A stretch of DNA of 30,838 nt from Sphaerotilus microaerophilus (GCF_023734135.1 NZ_AP025731.1:1-30838), one strand, 5' to 3'. Counted from the stretch's first letter, positions 14,627-20,708 are shown. The notes: a model not told the origin generated them from the sequence alone. Numbers and translations: made by a program.

Positions 14627-14685
14627 TTTAGCGGCCAAAAAGTTTAGCTAAAGTGCTTGACGATTAGGACATTTTGCCCTAATAT
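14627..14685 (+). promoter_or_regulatory. klcAp: klcA promoter with KorB-like, KorA and KorC operators
   Basis: A -35 TTGACG (14657-14662) lies 17 bp from the -10 TAATAT (14680-14685). KorA-type site GTTTAGCTAAAG is at 14642-14653. KorC palindrome TAGGACATTTTGCCCTA (14665-14681) fills the spacer. An imperfect KorB site TTTAGCGGCCAAA is at 14627-14639 (one base off). The downstream leader to the ATG is nearly identical to that of kleA, so the two operons respond to the same repressors. Confidence 0.9.
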
Positions 14686-14736
14686 AGCACTTGAAGGCCG
14701 GGCATTTCGCCCAGGTCAACTACCGGAGAAAGTCCG

Positions 14737-15165
14737 ATGAACACCCAAGAGCAACCCGTTACCGCTTCCCTGGTCGCCGAGGCCCAGCGCCTCGACTTCC
14801 TGCCCGCCTACTTCGGCCCGCGTCTGATGATGCGCGGCGAGGCCCTGGTGTATGCCTGGCTTCGCCGGCTCTGCGAACGCTACAGCGGCGCGTATTGGCA
14901 CTACTACACCTTGTCGGACGGCGGTTTTTACATGGCCCCCGACCTGGCCGACCGCCTGGAGATCGAGGTGGACGGCAACGGCTTCCGAGGCGAGTTGTCG
15001 GCCGACGCCGCCGGCATTGTCGCAACCCTGTTCGCGCTGGGCCAGCTCGCGGCCGAGGCCGCCGACACGGACGCCGGCGATGCCCTGATCGACCGCTATC
15101 ACTTCCTGCGCGGCTTCGCAGCCAGCCACGCCGAGGCGGCCGCGATCTACCGGGCTATTGACTGA
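14737..15165 (+). CDS. klcA: Antirestriction protein KlcA
   Basis: A 142-residue acidic protein of the ArdB/KlcA family: RLDFLPAYFGPRLMMRGEALVYAWLRRLCERYSGAYWHYYTLSDGGFYMAP...FRGELSADAAGIVATLFAL...DALIDRYHFLRGFAASHAEAAAIYRAID. The 'GAYWHYYTLSDGGFYMAP' block is the family signature. These proteins counter type I restriction without strictly mimicking DNA. First gene of the klcA-orf72-klcB-korC operon. It belongs to the early-expressed kor regulon and should help establishment in new hosts. Confidence 0.95.
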   Translation: MNTQEQPVTASLVAEAQRLDFLPAYFGPRLMMRGEALVYAWLRRLCERYSGAYWHYYTLSDGGFYMAPDLADRLEIEVDGNGFRGELSADAAGIVATLFALGQLAAEAADTDAGDALIDRYHFLRGFAASHAEAAAIYRAID

Positions 15166-15175
15166 TGAGGGGCGG

Positions 15176-15193
15176 CCCCGGCTTCGGCCGGGG
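15176..15193 (+). other. UUCG-loop hairpin after klcA
   Basis: CCCCGGC-TTCG-GCCGGGG is a perfect 7-bp stem closed by a C(UUCG)G tetraloop, an unusually stable RNA hairpin. It stands between the klcA stop and the next ribosome binding site. There is no T run, so mRNA stabilisation or differential expression is more likely than termination. Confidence 0.65.
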
Positions 15194-15209
15194 CTTCCAG
15201 GAGGCGACC

Positions 15210-15428
15210 ATGACCAGGAACAACGCTCCCCAGGCACCGACGAACAGCTACGCGACGGACGGCAAGTGCCACAACGCCGAGCCGGGCACCTACGGCCACG
15301 AATGCGGCAAGCCGGCCGCATGGATCGGCACGAACCACAAGGGGTTCAGCTCGGGATTCTGCGACGACTGCAAGCGCCACGGCTACGAAGCCCGCGACGT
15401 GATCGCGTGGCGGCGTGCTGACACTTGA
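15210..15428 (+). CDS. Small Cys-rich protein between klcA and klcB
   Basis: A 72-residue ORF with a good Shine-Dalgarno (AGGAGG, 15199-15204) and ATG at 15210. Four cysteines, C20, C32, C51 and C54, with the last two as CDDC and histidines nearby, suggest a small zinc-binding module; the N-terminal 17 residues look disordered. Family not recognised. It sits in the klcA operon and its TGA stop lies inside the solitary iteron at 15419-15433, 11 bp before the klcB ATG. Codon use is like the neighbours. It could be a host-entry (antirestriction-type) factor by association only. Confidence 0.65.
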   Translation: MTRNNAPQAPTNSYATDGKCHNAEPGTYGHECGKPAAWIGTNHKGFSSGFCDDCKRHGYEARDVIAWRRADT

Positions 15429-15433
15429 GGGGC
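15419..15433 (+). repeat. Orphan TrfA iteron overlapping orf72 stop and klcB RBS
   Basis: Exact TGACACTTGAGGGGC nearly 2 kb from the oriV cluster. Its TTGA supplies the stop codon of the small ORF (15426-15428) and its GAGGGG (15427-15432) is spaced 7 bp before the klcB ATG, as a ribosome binding site would be. Confidence 0.92.
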
Positions 15434-15439
15434 CGGCCG

Positions 15440-16648
15440 ATGGCGAAGAAACGCAAGACGCCGGCCCAGCCGGGCCAGGACTGGAACGCGCCGGCGGCCG
15501 AGCTGCTGGCCGAGCTGCCCACCGAACGCGACGAGCTGCTGGCCGCCGCCGTGGCGGCCGTGGTGGAGATCGACGCGGCGATCATGCGCGGCGACGGTGC
15601 GGCCGCCGAGGCGGCCAGCGACCGATACGAGGCCGTCATCTGGAAGATGAACGGCGGAACGCACGTGGGCAGCATGGCCGACCACGACGCGCCCGGCCAG
15701 GTCATCGAGCGCCATTGCGCGGCGGTGCCTGGCGACGTGCCCTTGTGGGGCCAGCGCGGCCAGTTCCTGGTCGCGGATGGCGACATGCGCGCCCTGGTGG
15801 AGTACGAGGCCGGCTACGGCGGGCCGCTGGGTGCCCACTTCCAGTTCCACGTCATCGACCTGGACAGGCCGTTTATCTCCGAAACGGGCTACCGCTCGCA
15901 CTTCGACACGGCGCAGGGCTGCATGACGGTGGACGAGGTTGCGCGCGGCATCCTGGCTGCGCAGCGAGCCGAGAAGAAGCGCCCGGTGATGGTCGAGGCC
16001 AGCTACCGCGACCGCCTGGCCGATGCTCCCCTGCCCGCTTGGCTGGCCGGCCTGGAGCCGCCGGCGCGGCGCGAACCGGCGACCGTCCTGGTGCCGCCGG
16101 GGTTCGTCCTGGTCGATGTGGTGCTGCCCTCGCATCGGGCCTTCATCGCCAGGCGCTGGGCGGCCGAGGCCGCGACCAGGATCAAGGCGGCCAGGGCCGC
16201 CGGGTTGGACGCCAAGGGAAAAATCACCGGCGCAGGCCCGGAGCGAGATCCCGCATCGCCAGAAACGACGATGACCTGCAGCATCGTCAAAGCCGACGAT
16301 GCCGAGCCGGTCGAGGGCGGGCCTGTATCGCCGGAAACGACGATGCCGGGAGCGAGCGCGGCAACCTGCAGCATCGCCAGGAATGGCGATGGAGGCCCGG
16401 CCGACCGGGTGGAGTTCAAGCCCGGCCAGCGGTGCGAGATCGTGAGCGTCCATCACCCGGTTTTCGACCGCTACATCGGCAAGCGCATCATCATCGTGAA
16501 GGTGCATCCCGACACCCGCCAGGTGTGGGCGCACGACGACAGGCCGGTAACGTACAAGACCAATCGCGCAGGCCGGCGCGTGGTCGATTCAGACCCGAGC
16601 TGCATCCAGTCGATCTACGGCTTCGACCAGTTGCGGCTTATCACTTGA
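15440..16648 (+). CDS. klcB: KlcB
   Basis: A 402-residue protein at the klcB position of the klcA operon; its function is unknown in the family. ATG 15440 was preferred over an in-frame TTG at 15425, which lies inside the iteron. Three parts are visible: residues 1 to about 215 with no recognised motif; residues about 218-249 (VPPGFVLVDVVLPSHRAFIARRW), matching the C-terminal domain of KorA and TrbA; then residues about 272-318, the translation of four 20-bp hairpin repeats (16254-16391), giving low-complexity PETTM/CSI motifs; and a C-terminal domain (RVEFKPGQRCEIVSVHHPVFDRYIGKRIIIVKVHPDTRQVWAHDDRP) that looks like a small beta-barrel. It is probably tied to the kor network through the KorA-like segment, but no DNA-binding helix-turn-helix is obvious. 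Confidence 0.88.
   Translation: MAKKRKTPAQPGQDWNAPAAELLAELPTERDELLAAAVAAVVEIDAAIMRGDGAAAEAASDRYEAVIWKMNGGTHVGSMADHDAPGQVIERHCAAVPGDVPLWGQRGQFLVADGDMRALVEYEAGYGGPLGAHFQFHVIDLDRPFISETGYRSHFDTAQGCMTVDEVARGILAAQRAEKKRPVMVEASYRDRLADAPLPAWLAGLEPPARREPATVLVPPGFVLVDVVLPSHRAFIARRWAAEAATRIKAARAAGLDAKGKITGAGPERDPASPETTMTCSIVKADDAEPVEGGPVSPETTMPGASAATCSIARNGDGGPADRVEFKPGQRCEIVSVHHPVFDRYIGKRIIIVKVHPDTRQVWAHDDRPVTYKTNRAGRRVVDSDPSCIQSIYGFDQLRLIT
16254..16391. repeat. Hairpin array D inside klcB
   Basis: Four 20-bp modules at 16254-16273, 16282-16301, 16326-16345 and 16372-16391; two are headed by CTGCAG (16276, 16366). The first is preceded by GAGATCCCG exactly as the last module of array C (23094). Unlike arrays A-C it is within an open reading frame, which it does not disrupt. 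Confidence 0.85.
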
Positions 16649-16664
16649 CCAGGAGAACGAACGA

Positions 16665-16922
16665 ATGACGAACGACGCCAATATCCGGCTGGAGTGCTTG
16701 AAGCCGGCCGAACGCTGGGCACAACCGACCGGCGAGGAAGTCCGCGAGGTGCTGCGCCTGGCCGGGTTCAGCGGCAGCAAGGCCGCGAAGGCGCTGGGGC
16801 TGGGCGCGAAGGGCGACCGCACGATCCGCCGCTGGATCGGCGAGGACACCCCGATTCCCTATGCGGCATGGGCGATCCTGTGCGACCTGGCCGGGCTGGG
16901 CGTGATCTGGAAAGAGGATTGA
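16665..16922 (+). CDS. korC: KorC transcriptional repressor
   Basis: An 85-residue regulator with a central helix-turn-helix (TGEEVREVLRLAGFSGSKAAKALGLGAKGDRTIRRWIGED). This is the known KorC size and sequence type. KorC represses the klcA and kleA promoters by binding the TAGGGCATTTTGCCCTA palindromes found at 14665 and 17008. It ends the klcA operon and so closes a negative feedback loop. Its stop codon TGA is part of the recurring word GACGCCAAGGGAAAG (16921-16935), which is followed by the kleA promoter KorB operator. Confidence 0.95.
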   Translation: MTNDANIRLECLKPAERWAQPTGEEVREVLRLAGFSGSKAAKALGLGAKGDRTIRRWIGEDTPIPYAAWAILCDLAGLGVIWKED

Positions 16923-16937
16923 CGCCAAGGGAAAGGT

Positions 16938-17028
16938 TTTAGCGGCTAAAGTTTAGCCTTCGGATTCCGGTAAAGCGAAAAAAGTTTAGCTAAAGTGCTT
17001 GACAGGCTAGGGCATTTTGCCCTAATAT
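16938..17028 (+). promoter_or_regulatory. kleAp: kleA promoter with KorB, KorA and KorC operators
   Basis: KorB site TTTAGCGGCTAAA at 16938-16950; a half-like TTTAGCC at 16952-16958; KorA-type site GTTTAGCTAAAG at 16984-16995; -35 TTGACA (16999-17004); KorC palindrome TAGGGCATTTTGCCCTA at 17008-17024; -10 TAATAT at 17023-17028 (18-bp spacer). The leader from the -10 to the ATG differs from that of klcA by only about two bases over 55. Confidence 0.92.
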
Positions 17029-17079
17029 AGCACTTGAAGGCCGGGCACATCGCCCAGGTCAACTACCGGAGAAAGTCCG

Positions 17080-17316
17080 ATGAGCGACAACAAGATCATG
17101 CCCTGGATTGACGAGCTGGAGGGCGCGGCAGCGACCGACTTCCCGGCCCGCCGTGACGAGATCGCGGCCATGATGGCCGAGGCGGCCGAGCTGGTGCGCA
17201 AAGCCGAGGAACTGCGCGGCAAGGCGTACTTCGCCGGATGCTCCCTGGAGGGGCAGGCCAAGGGCCATTGGTCGATGGAAGCCGTCGAGCAGGCCAAGCG
17301 CCGGGCCGGCTGGTAA
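17080..17316 (+). CDS. kleA: KleA
   Basis: A 78-residue helical protein (PARRDEIAAMMAEAAELVRKAEELRGKAYFAG...). RK2 KleA has the same size and is known to be a small dimeric helical protein; its biological role is not established beyond the stability-associated kle operon. First gene of the operon, controlled by KorA and KorC. The ATG follows the leader GGAGAAAGTCCG shared with klcA. Confidence 0.93.
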   Translation: MSDNKIMPWIDELEGAAATDFPARRDEIAAMMAEAAELVRKAEELRGKAYFAGCSLEGQAKGHWSMEAVEQAKRRAGW

Positions 17317-17322
17317 GAGCAC

Positions 17323-17466
17323 ATGGCCCGGTCGGCAACGGCCGGGCCTATCGAGGACGCCAAGAAGGGAGTATTGCGTGAGCCGAGGCAAGATCAAGGG
17401 CGGCCCCAGGTGGAGGAACGCCCCGGAGTGATCCGGGGCGCTTGGCCTGGTGCTGGCACACCGTAA
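17323..17466 (+). CDS. Small ORF after kleA, possible kleB-like or decayed gene
   Basis: An ATG 6 bp after the kleA stop opens 47 codons (MARSATAGPIEDAKKGVLREP...AWPGAGTP). No good Shine-Dalgarno is seen. The frame contains two perfect hairpins: GGCCCGG/CCGGGCC at 17325-17348 and GCCCCGGA/TCCGGGGC with a 4-nt loop at 17420-17439. RK2 has kleB, C and D here; no protein of their length is present. It may be a short kleB form, a decayed remnant, or just spacer with RNA structure. Confidence 0.35.
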   Translation: MARSATAGPIEDAKKGVLREPRQDQGRPQVEERPGVIRGAWPGAGTP

Positions 17467-17525
17467 CCATGCTTCCGAGTGGGAGCACCCAGCATTCAAC
17501 ACGTAAGCGCGTGGAGGGTCAAGCT

Positions 17526-17852
17526 ATGTCCAACATCATCAAGTTCCCCAAGGAGATCGAGCAGCCCGCCGCGCCCGCGCCGGTGGAGCCTGCCGCCGCG
17601 CCTGCTGCCCCCAACAAGGCCCCCGGTGCTGGCCTGCTGGCCGGCCTGGTCAAGTTCGTATGGGTGGCGACCGTGTTGGTCTGGCCGATCCTCAAGTGGG
17701 TGCTGTCGATTGCCACCTTCTTTCAGTTCGTGCGGATGCTCTACCACTGGAACACGCCTGGCGTGTATGCCGGCTGGTCGTTCCTGGTGTACTTCGCGGT
17801 GCTGACCGCGATCACCTACTTCGTTTCGATCTACAAGCCGAAGGGGCTTTGA
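17526..17852 (+). CDS. kleE: KleE membrane protein
   Basis: A 108-residue protein. The N-terminal third is Pro/Ala-rich and soluble (NIIKFPKEIEQPAAPAPVEPAAAPAAP). Two hydrophobic stretches follow, about residues 38-70 (LLAGLVKFVWVATVLVWPILKWV...) and 80-104 (AGWSFLVYFAVLTAITYFVSIY), predicting an inner-membrane protein. It matches IncP-1 KleE in size and layout. Function unknown; it belongs to the kle stability-associated operon. The stop is 1 bp before the kleF ATG, so the pair is probably translationally coupled. Confidence 0.92.
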   Translation: MSNIIKFPKEIEQPAAPAPVEPAAAPAAPNKAPGAGLLAGLVKFVWVATVLVWPILKWVLSIATFFQFVRMLYHWNTPGVYAGWSFLVYFAVLTAITYFVSIYKPKGL

Positions 17853-17853
17853 C

Positions 17854-18264
17854 ATGAAAAAACAGACCCTGCCCTACCCGCCGGGATTCGTGGAGCCAAC
17901 CACGGGCCGCGTGGCCGTCCTGGTGCGCGAGTACGCGGCCAGCGATTTGAACGGCGATGCGCCGGCCTATTGGTACAGCGCGCAATCCGAGGAATGGGGC
18001 CTTGACCCCTGGCGGCTCGTTGAAGGCGTCGATCCGCATGTGCATGGCGGTTCGTTCGACGTGTGCTTTGCGAGCGGCGGCACGCGCACCGTGGGGCCGT
18101 TGATGACGTTCTTCGTGAGCGCCGACCACGCGCAGCAGCTCGCAGTTTCGCGCGCCGCGTCGCAGATGGGGCGCTACGGAATGCGGGTGGTCGAGGTTCA
18201 GCAAGGCCCCGACGACCTCAAGCGCCTAGCCGCGCTGTATTCGGATGACGCCAAGAAGGGGTGA
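17854..18264 (+). CDS. kleF: KleF
   Basis: A 136-residue soluble protein (MKKQTLPYPPGFVEPTTGRVAVLVREYAASDLNGDAPAYWYSAQSEEWGLDPWRLVEGVD...) at the kleF position, last in the kle operon. No catalytic motif is recognised and the role in the family is unknown. It ends ...SDDAKKG, encoded by the recurring word GACGCCAAGAAGGGG. No terminator is visible between kleF and the korA promoter, so kle transcripts may read into korA. Confidence 0.88.
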   Translation: MKKQTLPYPPGFVEPTTGRVAVLVREYAASDLNGDAPAYWYSAQSEEWGLDPWRLVEGVDPHVHGGSFDVCFASGGTRTVGPLMTFFVSADHAQQLAVSRAASQMGRYGMRVVEVQQGPDDLKRLAALYSDDAKKG

Positions 18265-18266
18265 TT

Positions 18267-18312
18267 TTTAGCCGCTAAAAGGCTTGACGCGCCCGGCGAG
18301 TTTAGCTAAACT
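18267..18312 (+). promoter_or_regulatory. korAp: korA-incC-korB promoter with KorB and KorA operators
   Basis: KorB site TTTAGCCGCTAAA (18267-18279); -35 TTGACG (18284-18289); 17-bp spacer; -10 TAAACT (18307-18312), overlapped by a perfect KorA operator GTTTAGCTAAAC (18300-18311). The arrangement is the same as at the trfA promoter and gives autoregulation of the central control operon. Confidence 0.95.
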
Positions 18313-18371
18313 TCTGCACATGGTCGGCGGCTGGCACCGCCTTTTGTTCAACAACCGGGTGTGGAGTTTAT

Positions 18372-19454
18372 ATGGGTGTTCTCCATGAAGAAACGGCTAA
18401 CCGAAGCCCAATTCCAGGCGGCGATCAAGGGCCTGGAGATCGGGCAACAGACCATCGACATAGCGCGCGGCGTGCTGGTCGATGGAAGGCCCCAGGCCGA
18501 GTTTGTGGCCTCGCTGGGGCTGACCAAGGGGGCGGTATCGCAAGCGGTCAGTCGCGTGTGGGCAGCGGCGGGGGAAGTGCTCCCGCAGGGCTTCGCGCGG
18601 GTGACGGCGGTACTGCCGGAGCATCAAGCGTTCATCGTCAAGCGTTGGGAAGCCGACGCCAAGGGAAAGAGGAAACAGGAACCCAACTCATGAAAACACT
18701 GGTCACGGCAATTCAGAAAGGCGGACAGGGCAAGACCTTCGCAACCTGCCACCTGGCGTTCGACTTCCAGGAGCGCGGCCTTCGGGTTGCAGTGATCGAC
18801 CTGGACACCCAGGGCAATGCAAGCTGGACGCTGGCCGGCCACGACTCGGGCTATCCCGCCAGTCGCATGTTCACCGCCGGCGGCGACGAGCTGCGCGCCT
18901 GGTTCGCTGGCCGGGAGGATGACGGCCTGGCGCTGATCGCGGCCGATGCCAGCCTGGCCAACCTGGACAAGATGGACTTGGCCCAGGCCGCCGGCGCGCT
19001 GCGGGCCAGCATCGCGGCGCTAGGCGAGTTCTTCGACGTGTGCCTGATCGACACCGCCCCTTCCCTTGGCGTTGCCATGACGGCGGCCGTGCTGGCCGCC
19101 GACTACATGCTTTCGCCGGTCGAAATGGAGGCGTACAGCTTGCAAGGCATGAAGAAGATGGTTGCCGTCATCGGCAACCTGCGCAAGCAAAACCCGAAGC
19201 TGCGCTTTCTCGGCATGGTGCCGAACAAGGTGGACGCGCGGAAGCCGCGCCACGTCAGCAACCTGGCGACCTTGCAGCAGGCATATCCGCAACTGATCTT
19301 GCCGTTCAGTGTCGGCGCGCGAGACAGTATCGCGGAGGCGCTGGGCGAGCAGATGCCAGTGTGGAAGATCAAGAAAACCGCTGCGCGCAAGGCCACCCAG
19401 GAAGTGCGCGCCCTGGCGGATTACGTGTTCACGAAGATGGAGATCGCGCAATGA
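18372..19454 (+). CDS. incC: Partition ATPase IncC (long and short forms)
   Basis: A ParA-family ATPase of 360 residues. The first 106 codons overlap korA in another frame, as known for RK2 IncC1. An internal ATG at 18690 gives the 254-residue short form IncC2, which holds the whole ATPase domain: deviant Walker A KGGQGKT (residues 10-16 of the short form), VIDLDTQGNAS, and Walker B-type VCLIDTAPSLGVAM. IncC acts with KorB (the ParB-like partner) in active partition and strengthens KorB repression. The korA stop and short-form start overlap as ATGA (18690-18693). The 3' end overlaps the korB start as ATGA too. Confidence 0.95.
   Translation: MGVLHEETANRSPIPGGDQGPGDRATDHRHSARRAGRWKAPGRVCGLAGADQGGGIASGQSRVGSGGGSAPAGLRAGDGGTAGASSVHRQALGSRRQGKEETGTQLMKTLVTAIQKGGQGKTFATCHLAFDFQERGLRVAVIDLDTQGNASWTLAGHDSGYPASRMFTAGGDELRAWFAGREDDGLALIAADASLANLDKMDLAQAAGALRASIAALGEFFDVCLIDTAPSLGVAMTAAVLAADYMLSPVEMEAYSLQGMKKMVAVIGNLRKQNPKLRFLGMVPNKVDARKPRHVSNLATLQQAYPQLILPFSVGARDSIAEALGEQMPVWKIKKTAARKATQEVRALADYVFTKMEIAQ
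18385..18693 (+). CDS. korA: KorA global repressor
   Basis: A 102-residue repressor with an N-terminal helix-turn-helix (QTIDIARGVLVDGRPQAEFVASLGLTKGAVSQAVSRVW) and a C-terminal dimerisation part (LPQGFARVTAVLPEHQAFIVKRW). It binds GTTTAGCTAAAC at the trfA and korA promoters and near-matches at klcA, kleA and kfrA. The start ATG 18385 is preferred over an in-frame upstream ATG (18361) by match to the usual KorA N-terminus MKKRLTEAQFQ. It lies entirely within the N-terminal part of incC. Its end encodes DAKGKRK, from GACGCCAAGGGAAAG. Confidence 0.96.
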   Translation: MKKRLTEAQFQAAIKGLEIGQQTIDIARGVLVDGRPQAEFVASLGLTKGAVSQAVSRVWAAAGEVLPQGFARVTAVLPEHQAFIVKRWEADAKGKRKQEPNS

Positions 19455-20509
19455 CCAGCGCCGTAAAGACCAACGCCAAGAAGAAGGCCCCGCAAGCGGC
19501 CGCAGAGAAGCCCAAGGGCGGCGGGCTGGGCCTGGATGGCCTCGGCGACCTGTCGAGCTTGCTGGACGAGCCACAGGCCGCGAATGCGGCCCCTGGCGGC
19601 CCGCAGGAGCTGCCGCTTGACCTCATCGACGAAGACCCGCACCAGCCGCGCACGGCGGACAACCCCGGCTTCTCGCCGGAGTCCATCGCCGAGATCGGCG
19701 AGACGATCAAGCTGCGCGGCGTGAAGTCGCCCATCAGCGTGCGCGAGAACCCGGACGCGCCGGGCCGCTACCTCATCAACCACGGTGCGCGGCGCTACCG
19801 TGGCTCGAAATGGGCCGACAAGACCACCATCCCGGCTTTCATCGACAACGACTACAACGAGGCCGACCAGGTAATCGAGAACCTGCAACGCAACGAACTG
19901 ACGGCCCGCGAGATCGCGGACTTCATCGGCCGCGAGCTGGCGAAGGGCAAGAAGAAGTCGGAGATCGCCAAGGAGATCGGCAAGTCGCCGGCGTTCGTCA
20001 CACAGCACGTCACGCTGCTGGACTTGCCCGAACCGATTGCCGAGGCGTTCAACACTGGCCGCGCCAAGGATGTGACCGTCATCAACGAGTTGGTGACGGC
20101 GTTCAAGAAGAACCCCGAGGAAGTGGGTGCGTGGCTGGCCGACGACAGCCAGGAGCTGACGCGCGGATCGGTCAAGCTGCTGCGCGAGTACCTGGAGGAC
20201 AAGCGCCACCAGGAAGGCGACCGCGACCCCAACACCGTCGATGCGTTCAGCGGCAAGACGGATGGCGAGGCCGAGGGCGACGGGCAAGGCCCGGAGGATG
20301 ACGCCAAGAAGAAGGAGCCGAAGGAACCCGACCCGGACAAGCTCAAGAAAGCGATCATCCAGGTCACGCACGACGACCGCCCGGCCCGCCTGATCCTCAA
20401 CCGCCGGCCGCCGGCCGAGGGCTGGGCCTGGCTCAAGTACGAGGATGACGGCCAGGAGTTCGAGGCCGACCTTGGCAAAGTGCAGCTTGTCGCGCTGCTG
20501 GAGGGCTAG
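19451..20509 (+). CDS. korB: KorB global repressor and partition protein
   Basis: A 352-residue ParB-family protein (RK2: 358). Residues about 55-140 carry the ParB/Srx CTPase fold (LPLDLIDEDPHQPRTADNPGFSPESIAEIGETIKLRG...NHGARRYRGSKWA). The following helix-turn-helix is LTAREIADFIGRELAKGKKKSEIAKEIGKSPAFVTQHVTLLDLP. After an acidic linker, the C-terminal SH3-like dimerisation domain ends ADLGKVQLVALLEG. KorB binds TTTAGCSGCTAAA sites, slides and clamps over DNA, silences promoters with KorA or TrbA, and is the centromere-binding partner of IncC. It starts inside the incC stop (ATGA). A terminator follows. Confidence 0.97.
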   Translation: MTSAVKTNAKKKAPQAAAEKPKGGGLGLDGLGDLSSLLDEPQAANAAPGGPQELPLDLIDEDPHQPRTADNPGFSPESIAEIGETIKLRGVKSPISVRENPDAPGRYLINHGARRYRGSKWADKTTIPAFIDNDYNEADQVIENLQRNELTAREIADFIGRELAKGKKKSEIAKEIGKSPAFVTQHVTLLDLPEPIAEAFNTGRAKDVTVINELVTAFKKNPEEVGAWLADDSQELTRGSVKLLREYLEDKRHQEGDRDPNTVDAFSGKTDGEAEGDGQGPEDDAKKKEPKEPDPDKLKKAIIQVTHDDRPARLILNRRPPAEGWAWLKYEDDGQEFEADLGKVQLVALLEG

Positions 20510-20549
20510 ACCCCCCCTGCACCAGACCCCGCCGCCCCCGCACCCCTGC

Positions 20550-20577
20550 GCCCCGCCATCGAGCGGGGCTTTTTTTT
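20550..20577 (+). terminator. Terminator after korB
   Basis: GCCCCGC (20550-20556), 6-nt loop, GCGGGGC (20563-20569), then eight Ts. It separates the korA-incC-korB operon from kfrA. Confidence 0.92.
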
Positions 20578-20607
20578 GCCTGCGCGCCCAGCGCCGGGCT
20601 GGCCCGT

Positions 20608-20686
20608 TTTAGCCGCTAAAAAAGTTCAGCTAAACACTTGCGCTATGTTGTATGTTGTAGTATGCTACACGCTACAACATACAACA
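20608..20686 (+). promoter_or_regulatory. kfrAp: kfrA promoter with KorB, KorA-like and KfrA operators
   Basis: KorB site TTTAGCCGCTAAA (20608-20620) and KorA-like GTTCAGCTAAAC (20624-20635, one base off). A probable -35 TTGCGC (20638-20643) and -10 TATGCT (20661-20666) follow. Over the promoter lies a perfect 15-bp inverted repeat, TGTTGTATGTTGTAG (20646-20660) and its complement (20672-20686), with 11 bp between. KfrA is known to autorepress, and this repeat is the obvious KfrA operator. Confidence 0.88.
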
Positions 20687-20708
20687 CCGGCCGAAAGGAG
20701 GCCCGATC

